Below, piece after piece: positions 17,568-26,567 of a DNA stretch of 64,000 bases; position 1 is the stretch's first letter, and each line of letters starts with the position of its first letter. Location: NCBI GenBank assembly GCA_002724735.1, contig PBPT01000016.1, positions 268,838-332,837 of the forward strand, read 5' to 3'. The translations under genes and the position numbers were made by a program. Under the pieces are notes generated by a model. That model made no database searches. It saw nothing but the letters and a program-made list of their open reading frames with translations, and had not been told where the DNA came from. The DNA comes from Fidelibacterota bacterium. GTDB taxonomy: Bacteria; Fidelibacterota; Marinisomatia; Marinisomatales; TCS55.

Positions 17568-18005
17568 ATGGCTCATTTTGCACAAGGGAAATACAATCTT
17601 AAAAACCCTAGCAAATATGTAGGAACAAAAAGTCCAACATATAGATCAGGTTGGGAATTCACCTTTATGAAATTTTGTGACGAGCATAGAGCTATATCAC
17701 AATGGGCAAGTGAAGCTGTAAAAATTCCTTATCGAAACCCTTTAACAGGCAAGCATACAATTTATGTACCAGATTTTTTTATAGTTTATAATGATCAAAG
17801 AGGCAAACAGCGTGTTGAACTAATAGAAGTAAAACCGAAAAATCAAACTGTAAAAGAAAAGTTAGGCAAAAGTAGACATAATCAAGCATCATGGATAGTG
17901 AACCAAGCAAAATGGGAATCAGCAAGAGCATGGTGTAAACAAAAAGGAATTTTATTCCGCATTGTAACGGAAGATGATATATTTCATACTGGCCGTAGAA
18001 AGTAA
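17568..18005 (+). CDS. gp4: Head completion protein (T4 gp4-like)
   Basis: 145 residues, close to the 150 of T4 gp4. The sequence AQGKYNLKNPSKYVG, then SGWEFTFMKFCDEH, YVPDFFIVY and ELIEVKPK shows a TnsA/PD-(D/E)xK nuclease-like fold with E, D and ExK positions. Late-expressed gp4 completes heads after DNA packaging. The gene follows the preceding one without a gap. Confidence 0.85.
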   Translation: MAHFAQGKYNLKNPSKYVGTKSPTYRSGWEFTFMKFCDEHRAISQWASEAVKIPYRNPLTGKHTIYVPDFFIVYNDQRGKQRVELIEVKPKNQTVKEKLGKSRHNQASWIVNQAKWESARAWCKQKGILFRIVTEDDIFHTGRRK

Positions 18006-18014
18006 AAATGAAAA

Positions 18015-18248
18015 GTGATACATGCCTTTGTTTTAATTGTGCTAATAGGCGCAGGAGAAGATGCTAGACAACAACCTAATGCAATGTACTTTAGGAGTAT
18101 AAATGTATGTCAATATTATGCAAAACGTATACCAAAACAGTACGGTAATTACGGATCAAAACATCTAGTACCACCAGAACACAGAATAACTGCATATTGT
18201 AAGCCAACATACGTAGATCCAAACAGCGTAAATATCTACGATTATTAA
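18015..18248 (+). CDS. Small secreted or membrane-anchored protein
   Basis: 77 residues if the GTG start is used. It has an N-terminal hydrophobic segment (AFVLIVLIGAGEDA) like a short signal peptide, followed by a polar part with two cysteines (VCQYYAKRIPKQYG, TAYCKPTYV). No domain recognised. It lies between genes 4 and 16, which overlap or nearly overlap it. The start is uncertain because a nearby ATG (18008) is in another frame and closes quickly. Confidence 0.55.
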   Translation: MIHAFVLIVLIGAGEDARQQPNAMYFRSINVCQYYAKRIPKQYGNYGSKHLVPPEHRITAYCKPTYVDPNSVNIYDY

Positions 18249-18279
18249 CTAAATATAGTAGTATATTATCGGAGTTGTA

Positions 18280-18783
18280 ATGACTAAAAAGCTAGAAGAT
18301 TTACTTAATTTACCTGACTCTAAGGAAATTATAGAAACAGCTAAATCACAAGAGTCAGAACAAAAGTCTTATGAACTTGAAGAGCAGAAAAAAGCCTTTA
18401 GGGATATAGAGGAATTTGATAAGATTGCTAGTGCTTTACCTGCTGTAAAAGGTTTAGGCGATATGGCTGATAAAGAACTAAATGAAATAGCAGATAAAGC
18501 CCTTACAGCGTATGATGATCTTATGGATTTAGGCATGAATGTTGAAAGTAGATATAGCGGTAGGGTGTTTGAAGTAGCAGGAGGTATGCTTAAAACAAGT
18601 TTAGATGCTAAAGTTGCTAAACTAGATAAAAAAATTAAAATGATAGATTTGCAACTTAAAAAAGAAAAATTAGATAAAGATTCAACTACAGGTGATGATG
18701 GAATAATCAACGGACAAGGGTATGTTGTTACTGACAGAAATAGCCTTCTAGAGAAGCTTAAAGGCATTGATAAAGATAAATAG
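18280..18783 (+). CDS. gp16: Terminase small subunit (T4 gp16-like)
   Basis: 167 residues, against 164 in T4. It is almost entirely helical, with charged coiled-coil stretches (SLDAKVAKLDKKIKMIDLQLKKE) and a polar C terminus, as expected for ring-forming gp16. The position before gene 17, although three to five genes are inserted, fits the T4 order. It recognises DNA ends and stimulates the gp17 motor. A CGGAG Shine-Dalgarno lies 8 bases before the ATG. Confidence 0.75.
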   Translation: MTKKLEDLLNLPDSKEIIETAKSQESEQKSYELEEQKKAFRDIEEFDKIASALPAVKGLGDMADKELNEIADKALTAYDDLMDLGMNVESRYSGRVFEVAGGMLKTSLDAKVAKLDKKIKMIDLQLKKEKLDKDSTTGDDGIINGQGYVVTDRNSLLEKLKGIDKDK

Positions 18784-18803
18784 TTTATAGAGGATCAAAA
18801 GAA

Positions 18804-19373
18804 ATGAAAACATTTGCAGAAATATTAAATGAATCAAAAGCAACGTATTCGTTCAATATTGCTATTGCTGGTGAATTACCTGAAGGGATTGAAGATAGAT
18901 TAGAATCTGTCATGCAAAAGTTTACAGTACGTAATTTTACAAAAGGCAAAAAAACACCAATACAAAAACGTCCGTTAGACTTTCCACAATTAGAAAACAC
19001 AGAAGTTACTTTTTTTGAGGCTGAAGTAGAATACCCTACTACCCCACAAGTATTACAAACTTACTTAGGTAATTGCTGTGATATACCACAAAGTCATATC
19101 AATGTACGCACACCGGAAGATCCTCGAGAAGCGTATCAAGAAGAAGGCGAAGAGAATAGCTCAGAATATGTAGCATTACTTGGCACGGAAGATATGGGTG
19201 GGGAGTCTGCTCAAAACGAAGTAGCAGACAACAGAACAATGGATTTATTAAAAGAACTTGAAACTGCAAGAAAAGAGCGTGATGTTTCAGATGGCGTTGC
19301 AGAAGCTCCACAAGGAGACTCAAAAGACATCAAAGGTCACATGCAAAATACAAAAGCAGTCGTAGGAGGCTAA
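18804..19373 (+). CDS. Virion-associated protein of unknown function
   Basis: 189 residues, acidic, with no enzyme motif. The opening MKTFAEILNESKATYSFNIA resembles a short N-terminal signature shared by several head-associated proteins of marine T4-like phages. The middle contains EVTFFEAEVEYPTTPQVLQ and the C-terminal third is disordered. A late-type GATAAATA box lies upstream (18775-18782) with an AGAGGA Shine-Dalgarno. A head or scaffold role is possible but unproven. Confidence 0.6.
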   Translation: MKTFAEILNESKATYSFNIAIAGELPEGIEDRLESVMQKFTVRNFTKGKKTPIQKRPLDFPQLENTEVTFFEAEVEYPTTPQVLQTYLGNCCDIPQSHINVRTPEDPREAYQEEGEENSSEYVALLGTEDMGGESAQNEVADNRTMDLLKELETARKERDVSDGVAEAPQGDSKDIKGHMQNTKAVVGG

Positions 19374-19374
19374 T

Positions 19375-20394
19375 ATGAGTACAATGAAAAAATTAATTGA
19401 GTCAGTAGACGCAGGGATGGCAGAAGGACCAATGGGGATGGCACCAGACATGCCGCCACGTATGCCGATGCCACCAGAAGATAAAGGTAATCCTGTGAGT
19501 GTAAATGTAACAATGAATGCATCAGGCAAAGAGCATGTAGCTGATTTGCTAGATATGATGAAAAATGCAGGTTTAGGCGGAGCAGAAGAAGTTACAGCAA
19601 AATCATTAGGACCAAGAATGGATATGGAAAAATTCCGTAGCATTGTTGATAGTGAACCAGAAGCAGAAGATGAAGTAGATGAAATAACTGCTAAACAGAA
19701 AAAACTACCACCTGAACTACAGAAAGCTATCAAAGACAAAGAAGATGAAGAAGGCGATGTAGATGAATGGGCAAATAGTGCTCCAGGAGAAGAGCCAGAA
19801 GATAGAGGCACTTTGGGCGACTATGAAGATAACATTCATGACGGTAATGATTTACATAGAAAGAAAGATAGATCAGCAATACGTACTGTCAATCCTGCAC
19901 TAGAAAGCATTAAAGAAGACCTATATAAAATGCTTGCTGAAAAGAAAGCAAAACCAGATTATATTGATATCGATGGTGATGGTGACAAAAAAGAGCCGAT
20001 GAAAAAAGCTGTTAAAGATAAAAAATCTAAAAAAGTAGGCGAGGCAGAAGAAGAGAAAATGCCATCAAAAGCCCACATTATGAAAATGTGCAAAGATGGA
20101 AAAACCAAAGCTGAAATTTGTAAAATGCATCCTAACTGTGATCAAGAAAAGCTTAAAGCAATGATTGATGATTGCCAAAAAGAAATGAAAGAATCCGTTG
20201 AAGAAGGTGCATTTAAAAAAGCTGGTTCTAAAGGAGACGGATCTAAAGGTTTTGACGAGGCAGGTTGCACAAAAGAAATGAAAAAACTTGATGCAAGCGG
20301 ATGTGCTAAACACGAAATGTTTGACAAAGTAGCAGAAAAATACGGATGTAGCAAAGCTAATTTTGAAAAGCTTTACGCTAGCAACTGCGGATAA
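19375..20394 (+). CDS. Charged virion-region protein with EF-hand-like Asp motif
   Basis: 339 residues, strongly charged (Lys/Glu/Asp-rich) and low in complexity. It contains DYIDIDGDGDKKEPMKKA, a calcium-loop-like Asp cluster that recurs in proteins of marine T4-like phages. The C-terminal 120 residues hold repeated Cys-containing helices (KMCKDGKTKAEICKMHPNCD, then EAGCTKEMKKLDASGCAKHE), which look like a tandem repeat. It begins one base after the stop of the previous gene, so it is coupled to it. Function unknown; an assembly or internal head role is a guess. Confidence 0.6.
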   Translation: MSTMKKLIESVDAGMAEGPMGMAPDMPPRMPMPPEDKGNPVSVNVTMNASGKEHVADLLDMMKNAGLGGAEEVTAKSLGPRMDMEKFRSIVDSEPEAEDEVDEITAKQKKLPPELQKAIKDKEDEEGDVDEWANSAPGEEPEDRGTLGDYEDNIHDGNDLHRKKDRSAIRTVNPALESIKEDLYKMLAEKKAKPDYIDIDGDGDKKEPMKKAVKDKKSKKVGEAEEEKMPSKAHIMKMCKDGKTKAEICKMHPNCDQEKLKAMIDDCQKEMKESVEEGAFKKAGSKGDGSKGFDEAGCTKEMKKLDASGCAKHEMFDKVAEKYGCSKANFEKLYASNCG

Positions 20395-20398
20395 TATT

Positions 20399-20686
20399 AT
20401 GTTAAAAGTAAATGTATTAGAAAAAGGTGAACTTAAAGAAAAGGTTGTGCCAGATGCTTTTAATAGTCACGACGATCTAATGACGTTTATTGACTGGGGA
20501 ACAGCAACTCAGCTACCAACTTTTTCACACAAAATTGTTGAAGAGTTTGTACCACGATACAATGCTGGAACAGTTACAATGACAGATGTTATCAAAGCAT
20601 TACAAGCAAACAATCCTACAGATGAGTTCCAGATAGCAGATATACAAGAAGCCGTTAAATTACAAGGCCATACACTAGCTAGATAA
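20399..20686 (+). CDS. Small conserved protein of unknown function
   Basis: I use the ATG at 20399 (MLKVNVLEKGELKEKVV), since the track start at 20363 lies inside the preceding gene. 95 residues, a mixed alpha/beta composition (HDDLMTFIDWGTATQLP; VIKALQANNPTDEFQ), no domain recognised. It is the last gene before a clear terminator. Confidence 0.6.
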   Translation: MLKVNVLEKGELKEKVVPDAFNSHDDLMTFIDWGTATQLPTFSHKIVEEFVPRYNAGTVTMTDVIKALQANNPTDEFQIADIQEAVKLQGHTLAR

Positions 20687-20703
20687 TCCCCCGGATAAAA
20701 TCC

Positions 20704-20730
20704 AATAGCGTCTTCTGACGCTATTTTTTT
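20704..20730 (+). terminator. Rho-independent terminator
   Basis: AATAGCGTC and GACGCTATT form a 9-base-pair stem with a TTCT tetraloop, followed by seven T in a row from 20724. It closes the gp4-gp16 transcript; a new late box begins two bases later. Confidence 0.93.
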
Positions 20731-20744
20731 GATTAAATAACATT

Positions 20745-21203
20745 ATGTACGTATTTAAACAAACATTAGTTGATTTAGATAATAGAAAGTCTAAAGATAT
20801 ACAAGAATTTTATTATAAAGATACAGAATATGAAGCTCCAGGACCCGGACAAGGAACAGGAGTACGTGATTTAGCTAGAGATTACTTCCGTAATGGCAAA
20901 TTAAAAGAACGCCATATTATTTTAAAAGATAATGGCAATACATTAGAGATCGCAACATATTTTGAAACTAAAAAAGATTACCTTGACTTTTGCGACGAAC
21001 CTGTAGCTAGAGAATCTTTGCGTTTTTTTGAAAACAGAAATTTTAAACAAACAACCGAGCTGTACGAAATTAAAGATGAATTAAGTTTTAGAAAGTTAAG
21101 CTTTGAAACTATGCGTAACGAACTAAGATATTTTTCAACAAGTTGTACAAATCTAGAACAAGTAAAAGATAGGGTAAATGAAATCTTCACAGGAAAAAAA
21201 TAA
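20745..21203 (+). CDS. Conserved protein of unknown function
   Basis: 152 residues, polar and charged, with no recognised motif (YVFKQTLVDLDNRKSK; RDLARDYFRNGKLKERHIIL). A late-like box (ATTAAATA, 20732-20739) lies five bases before the ATG and no Shine-Dalgarno is visible, so it is probably another leaderless late gene. The last 26 bases overlap the sulfotransferase gene. Confidence 0.6.
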   Translation: MYVFKQTLVDLDNRKSKDIQEFYYKDTEYEAPGPGQGTGVRDLARDYFRNGKLKERHIILKDNGNTLEIATYFETKKDYLDFCDEPVARESLRFFENRNFKQTTELYEIKDELSFRKLSFETMRNELRYFSTSCTNLEQVKDRVNEIFTGKK

Positions 21204-22029
21204 ATTTTTTATCTTAGGACTACCTAGATCAGGTACAACTGCTATAGCAAACACACTTAATGCATGTGGTGATGTTTATCTTTATTCATCTAAAAAAGTT
21301 GAAGGAATAATAGATAACGAGAGTTATCTTTTTGAACCATTTGCGTTAGCGAACTCTAAAGTTACACTTGACTGGAAATATAAACTAAAAGAGGTGATAG
21401 AGCCTAACTTTACAAAAAAGTTTAATGGCTTTAAAGTTATACCAGGAGATCAAGTTAACATACGAAGCTTAGTAAATGATTATGGATATCGTCCGTTAAT
21501 AGTAATAAGAAAAGATATTTGGAAAGTAATTTTTAGTAAAATTGCCGCTTCATATACTATACATGACGAAAATACACTTAAAGAAGAAAGCACAGGCGCA
21601 CAGATAGGTGCCTATCTAGAATCAAGTAGAAAAGCAAAAGCAGACTTTAGTAAATTTTTACCGTTTGTACCACGTTTGGAATTTTTCCTTGGAAATTTTA
21701 TAAAGTCAATATATGAATTAGAAAATGAAGCTAGGCATGAATTAAATCCTATAGATATAATTTATTTCGAAGACTTTATACAACCTAATAAAACATACAC
21801 TAAAATAAATGAATATTTTGGCCAAGAAATAAAATTTAACTTAGAATATGACGATTCATTTAATATTATAAGAGAATATTTGGTTGATGCAAATTGGACA
21901 AGGAATAATTATAGATACCTAGCCAGTAGGATAGAAGCAAATATACAAAGATTTGGAATACATGATGATCCAAAAGTTCCTAGTTGGTTAAAAGAAAAAA
22001 TTACAAATAATCCATTTTTATTAGGATAA
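21178..22029 (+). CDS. Sulfotransferase-family protein
   Basis: 283 residues. The N-terminal motif KFFILGLPRSGTTAIANTLN is the 5'-phosphosulfate-binding loop (LPRSGTT) of PAPS-dependent sulfotransferases, and VIRKDIWKVIFSKIAASY fits the 3'-phosphate-binding helix. It would transfer sulfate from PAPS to a sugar or other acceptor; the acceptor is unknown. It sits between virion genes just upstream of terminase gene 17, overlapping the previous ORF by 26 bases. Together with the APS-kinase-like gene at 45815 it suggests a sulfation pathway. Confidence 0.75.
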   Translation: MKSSQEKNKFFILGLPRSGTTAIANTLNACGDVYLYSSKKVEGIIDNESYLFEPFALANSKVTLDWKYKLKEVIEPNFTKKFNGFKVIPGDQVNIRSLVNDYGYRPLIVIRKDIWKVIFSKIAASYTIHDENTLKEESTGAQIGAYLESSRKAKADFSKFLPFVPRLEFFLGNFIKSIYELENEARHELNPIDIIYFEDFIQPNKTYTKINEYFGQEIKFNLEYDDSFNIIREYLVDANWTRNNYRYLASRIEANIQRFGIHDDPKVPSWLKEKITNNPFLLG

Positions 22030-22055
22030 GTAAGTATACAAACAAGGATATAGTA

Positions 22056-23636
22056 ATGGCTAAAAGCTTAGATGGTGTTTTAACAAAAAAAGCCAATAAA
22101 AAAGAAACGTTTACTGAAGAACAGATACAAGACCTTGCTAAATGCATGGACGAAAAAACTGGCTATGACTACTTTGCACGTAACTTTGCGTACATTCAGC
22201 ATCCTACGCAAGGCAAATTATTATTTAAACCATTTGAATATCAAGAACGTCTGCTACAAAGTTATCACGATCATAGATTTAATATTAATATGTTACCTAG
22301 ACAAACAGGTAAAACTACGTGTGCCGCTATATATTTGTTATGGTATGCTATGTTTAATGCGGATCAAACTATACTTATTGCCGCTCATAAGCACACAGGC
22401 GCACAAGAAATTATGCAACGAATACGCTACGGATATGAATTGTGTGCAGATCATGTAAGAGCCGGTGTTATAAATTATAATAAAGGCAGTATTGAATTTG
22501 AAAATGGATCACGTATAGTTAGTGCTACTACCACAGGCAATACAGGACGTGGTATGAGTATTTCCTTATTGTATTGTGATGAGTTTGCATTTGTACAACC
22601 TAACATAGCAACCGACTTTTGGACTTCTATATCGCCAACACTAGCAACTGGTGGTAGGGCAATACTTACTAGTACCCCTAATTCAGATGAAGATACCTTT
22701 GCAACAATTTGGAAACAAGCAGAAGATAAATTTGATGAACACGGCAATGAACAGGAATTAGGCATAAACGGATTTCATAGTTTTCGTAGCTACTGGGAAG
22801 AACATCCAGATAGAGATGAAAAATGGAAACAAGATGAACTTGGGCGTATTGGCGAAGAAAGATTTAGAAGAGAGTATGATTGTGAATTTTTGGTTTTTGA
22901 CGAAACACTCATTAATTCATTGATACTTGGAGAAATGGAAGGACATCAACCTTTAGTAAACATGGGGCAAACAAGATGGTATAAAAAACCTTCCTCTGAA
23001 TTTACATATGCTGTAGCTCTTGACCCTAGCATGGGCACAGGAGGAGACAACGCGGCTATACAAGTTTTTGAATTACCTAGTTATGAACAGGTAGCAGAAT
23101 GGCAACATAATACAACAGCAATTCCTGGACAAATAAGAGTATTAGCAGATATTTGCAGTTATATAGTAAAAGAAACTGATTCAGATACCGGACTATATTG
23201 GAGTGTTGAAAATAATGGCATAGGCGAAGCGGCACTAATTGTAATCAATGACTTTGGAGAAGAAAACATTCCTGGATTATTTGTAAGTGAACCTATACGT
23301 AAAGGGCATGTAAGAAAATTCCGTAAAGGATTCAACACAACACATAGTACAAAAATAACAGCATGTAGCAGATTAAAAACTATGGTGGAAAATGAAAAGA
23401 TGATTATACACAGCAAACCTTTCATTTCCGAACTTAAAAATTATGTAGCCACAGGAAGCAGTTACCAAGCTAAACTAGGACAAACCGATGATTTAATAAG
23501 TGCGGCACTATTAGCTATAAGAATGATGGCAGTTTTAAAGGATTGGGATCCAAGAATATACAATACGTTTACACAAGCTGAAGAAATTACAGATTATGAT
23601 CCTCCAATGCCAATCTTTATAAGTAGTAACTATTGA
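22056..23636 (+). CDS. gp17: Terminase large subunit, packaging motor (T4 gp17-like)
   Basis: 526 residues. Walker A-type motif NMLPRQTGKTT (about residue 82), Walker B SISLLYCDEF (about 170) and the coupling motif LTSTPNS. The nuclease domain shows AVALDPSMGTGGDNAA and QTDDLISAALLAIRMM at the C terminus. This is the ATPase and nuclease that fills the head. T4 gp17 has 610 residues; the difference is mainly at the ends. Confidence 0.95.
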   Translation: MAKSLDGVLTKKANKKETFTEEQIQDLAKCMDEKTGYDYFARNFAYIQHPTQGKLLFKPFEYQERLLQSYHDHRFNINMLPRQTGKTTCAAIYLLWYAMFNADQTILIAAHKHTGAQEIMQRIRYGYELCADHVRAGVINYNKGSIEFENGSRIVSATTTGNTGRGMSISLLYCDEFAFVQPNIATDFWTSISPTLATGGRAILTSTPNSDEDTFATIWKQAEDKFDEHGNEQELGINGFHSFRSYWEEHPDRDEKWKQDELGRIGEERFRREYDCEFLVFDETLINSLILGEMEGHQPLVNMGQTRWYKKPSSEFTYAVALDPSMGTGGDNAAIQVFELPSYEQVAEWQHNTTAIPGQIRVLADICSYIVKETDSDTGLYWSVENNGIGEAALIVINDFGEENIPGLFVSEPIRKGHVRKFRKGFNTTHSTKITACSRLKTMVENEKMIIHSKPFISELKNYVATGSSYQAKLGQTDDLISAALLAIRMMAVLKDWDPRIYNTFTQAEEITDYDPPMPIFISSNY

Positions 23637-23642
23637 TAAATA
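23635..23642 (+). promoter_or_regulatory. Late promoter overlapping the gp17 stop codon
   Basis: GATAAATA overlaps the TGA stop of gene 17 and lies four bases from the ATG at 23647. It is the leaderless late type, without a Shine-Dalgarno. Confidence 0.7.
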
Positions 23643-23646
23643 CAAT

Positions 23647-25389
23647 ATGCAAGAATTTGATAAAATAGGCGAAGATCTTTTTAACAAAATACGAGGACGT
23701 TTTCCTAGTATTACTATTGGTAATGAAGCAGGAGAAGTTATAAACGAACCTTCACAGGCTCGCTTTTTTGATTTTTAATATAAAGAAGCAGGCAAAGTTT
23801 TAGGCAATGTAAGTGTAAATATAACTGAAGATGAAGGCATGACAGTGATTTACTCTAAGGATTTTATATCCAAAGAAGATTCCATGACAAAAGATAATTG
23901 GTATGGGTTTTTAAAAGAGTTAAGACTATTTGCAAAAAAACGTATGTTAGAATTTAGCATAAGGGATATAACAAAAACAAATTTGAACAAAAGAGATTAT
24001 CAATTTTTGTCAAACAAAGTCGGAGATGAAACAATGGCAGAATCAAAACTCTACGGTACTTCCAGAATAAGTTACCAAGACGTAGATGGTGCAAGATTAG
24101 TACTAAAACACACAGAAAGTGTTAATGATGAAAAAGTATCAGGACGTATAAGACATATAGGATCAATTTACATTGAAAGTTCTGAAGGGGAACGCTTTAA
24201 ATATCCATACAAGCACCTCAACGGAGCAAGAGCAATGGCTCGTCATGTTGCAGAAGGTGGAAATGCATATGACGACTTTGGAAAACATATCGTAAGCCTT
24301 TCAGAAGAAATGGCAAAACTTAGAAAATTTAAAAACTATATGAATAGATCAAGTGTAATGGCAGAAGGACTTTCCGACTATACTGATGCTGTTAATGATC
24401 GAATTGTTACAGTTAGAAAAACAATAAGTAATTTACAAAAAAAGGCGTACTACAAAGAAACATTTGATGCATTTACTCCTGCCGTAATGGAAGATGTTCC
24501 TGCTGACGTAGCTGAAAATTGGATTGATCAACTTACTATCAAACAGTTTAACGAAGAATTGAAAGACATTTTTCCTTATGTGTTTAAACTAGTAAGTGAA
24601 GTTACCAAAGCAAAAGAATTAGGACCTGATGATTTAGTAGCCGAAGATGGTTGCACACCTGCTCATAGAAAAGCAAACAAAAAGAAAAAGGCTAAAGAAG
24701 ATATTGAGATAGAGCAAGGCTTTGAAAGAATGATGGGGCAGTTTAGCGAAGACGATATGGGAGATAAAATTAAAGCCTGGGCTGACAAGTATGATGGATA
24801 CATTGGCAGTAACGGTGACTCACTACCAGATGGTTATGTTAAGTATGCAACGAGTAGTGGCATTCCTACAGATTTTATTGAAACAAATGAACGTGCTAAA
24901 ATGGATGAAAAGTATGGTGAAGAGAAATTTGAGGATGATCCAGGGGCATACATCAGCGACCATATCGACGAAATGCCTATTACAAAGGCTTGTATGGAAG
25001 AGCTTGAAAAAATTACAGGTTCAGATGATATAGAAGTAAATGCTAAACTAATTATGAAACACAGCGACGATCACCAAGAAGATGATACTATGGCAGTAAA
25101 AATCGACAAAGACGGTACTATGTCTAAGGCTGACGAGAAGGATAAAACTCCACTAGGCGAATTCATTTTAAGCTATTATGATAGAGAGACAGGCGAGTTT
25201 CCAAAAGGCGAGACCGCAGTCCTTACAATGGTAGAAAAGGATTACGGAGAGCAGTTCATAGAACCTGCAAAGGCATTTATTGAACAAATCAACGCAACCT
25301 ACGAAGAGTACCAAATGAAAGCTAATCCACAGAAGATGGAAGCTGAGCCAGAATTTGATAGAATGCGTGAGTTAGCTGGTTTAAGATAA
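23647..25389 (+). pseudogene. Virion-region gene interrupted by an in-frame TAA
   Basis: The reading frame starts at ATG 23647 (MQEFDKIGEDLFNKIRGRFP) and meets TAA at 23776-23778 after 43 codons. It then continues in the same frame with YKEAGKVLGNVSVNITEDEG into the 516-residue track ORF that begins at 23839. Coding character is continuous on both sides of the stop, so this is one gene of about 580 codons with one nonsense codon. The visible start at 23839 has no good Shine-Dalgarno, whereas 23647 has a late promoter. The downstream part has charged C-terminal repeats and one VAEDGCTPAHRKANKKKK stretch. No function is recognised; a virion or assembly role is inferred from the late promoter. 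The stop could be a real mutation, a read-through site or a sequence error. Confidence 0.75.
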
Positions 25390-25433
25390 TCAGCTAACTT
25401 TTACAAGTCTCCAAAAATAAATCAAAAAAACGC

Positions 25434-25462
25434 TTGACAGGCTAAATATAAGAGTGTATTAT
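25434..25462 (+). promoter_or_regulatory. Sigma70-type early promoter of gene 32
   Basis: TTGACA (25434-25439), 17 bases, then TATTAT (25457-25462). A leader of about 60 bases carries AAGGAGG eight bases before the gp32 ATG, so this gene is translated by the standard route. Confidence 0.85.
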
Positions 25463-25528
25463 ACATAGTATGTATTGCACATTTAGGCAAATACAACATA
25501 GCATAGGCAATTTAAGGAGGCACAAACT

Positions 25529-26518
25529 ATGGCAACATTAGCAGAGATCCGAGCAAAGCTCAAAGAACAAGAGTCACGCCAAGGTGGCAACTCTAACAGC
25601 GGCGGCGACAACGCAATTTACCCATTTTGGAATATCAAAGAAGGTGAAAGTTGTACTTTCAGATTCCTTCCTGATGGGAATGAAGATAACACTTTCTTCT
25701 GGGCAGAACGTTTAATGATTAAACTTCCGTTCGCAGGTGTTAAAGGTGAAACTGATTCACGTCCAGTACAAGTACAAGTACCATGCATGGAGATGTATGG
25801 AGAAACTTGCGATATCTTGAACGAAGTACGTGGTTGGTTTAAAGATCCAAGTCTTGAAGATATGGGTCGTAAATATTGGAAGAAGCGTTCTTATATCTTC
25901 CAAGGCTTTGTTACTGAGAATCCACTCAGTGATGATAAGACTCCAGAAAATCCAATTAGACGTTTTATTATTGGTCCACAAATTTTCCAAATTATTAAAG
26001 CGGCTTTAATGGATCCAGACATGGAGGAATTACCAACAGATTATACTGCTGGTGTAGACTTCCGTCTTAATAAAACTAGTAAAGGCGGGTATGCAGACTA
26101 TTCAACATCTAACTGGGCTCGTAGAGAGCGTCCGTTAACTGATGCTGAAATGAATGCAGTTAACACACATGGTCTGTTTAACTTTACAGACTTCCTTCCT
26201 AAGAAGCCAGACGAAACAGCCGTAAAGGTTATGAAAGAGATGTTTGAAGCATCTGTCGATGGCGAAGCATATGATCCAGATCGTTGGAGCAACTATTTCC
26301 GTCCAAGCGGAATGGCGGCTAGAACTGGTGATCCAACAGTAGCGGCATCACCCAATGCAACTGCAACAAGCCAAAGTGCGCCAGCACAAGAGGCAGCACC
26401 TGTAGCTGAAACTGCTACACCTGTAGCTGAAACTGCTACATCTACTCCTGCAGGCGACACTGGTGATAACAAAGCTTCTGACATTCTTGCAATGATTAGA
26501 CAGCGTCAAGCACAATAA
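25529..26518 (+). CDS. gp32: Single-stranded DNA-binding protein (T4 gp32-like)
   Basis: 329 residues. The N-terminal LAST-like basic segment (EIRAKLKEQESRQGG) precedes an OB-type core with FWNIKEGESCTFRFLPDG and the segment VQVPCMEMYGETCDILNEV. That segment keeps two of the zinc-ligand cysteines known from T4 gp32. The C terminus is a flexible linker with a PVAETAT repeat, then the short end tail DNKASDILAMIRQRQAQ. It coats replication and recombination intermediates and contacts other replisome proteins through the tail. It is followed by uvsX, as expected for a recombination unit. Confidence 0.93.
   Translation: MATLAEIRAKLKEQESRQGGNSNSGGDNAIYPFWNIKEGESCTFRFLPDGNEDNTFFWAERLMIKLPFAGVKGETDSRPVQVQVPCMEMYGETCDILNEVRGWFKDPSLEDMGRKYWKKRSYIFQGFVTENPLSDDKTPENPIRRFIIGPQIFQIIKAALMDPDMEELPTDYTAGVDFRLNKTSKGGYADYSTSNWARRERPLTDAEMNAVNTHGLFNFTDFLPKKPDETAVKVMKEMFEASVDGEAYDPDRWSNYFRPSGMAARTGDPTVAASPNATATSQSAPAQEAAPVAETATPVAETATSTPAGDTGDNKASDILAMIRQRQAQ
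26399..26440 (+). repeat. Two tandem 21-base units in the gp32 linker
   Basis: CCTGTAGCTGAAACTGCTACA occurs twice without a gap and encodes PVAETAT twice. Each unit also contains an inverted repeat (GTAGC and GCTAC). It looks like recent slippage in a disordered linker. Confidence 0.9.
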
Positions 26519-26524
26519 AATAGA

Positions 26525-26544
26525 GTGGGGGAGAAATCCCCCAC
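26525..26544 (+). other. GC-rich hairpin between gp32 and uvsX
   Basis: GTGGGGG pairs with CCCCCAC across a 6-base loop, directly after the gp32 stop. The following bases (attattctt) are only moderately T-rich, so it may be a partial terminator that lowers uvsX expression relative to gp32, or an mRNA stabiliser. Confidence 0.65.
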
Positions 26545-26567
26545 ATTATTCTTAACTAGGAGAAACT

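Noticed and set aside
25470-25541. 24-codon ORF in the gp32 leader
   Set aside because: It lies seven bases after the -10 box like a leaderless start, but it overlaps the gp32 start in another frame and looks like chance; no similar leader ORF is seen elsewhere.
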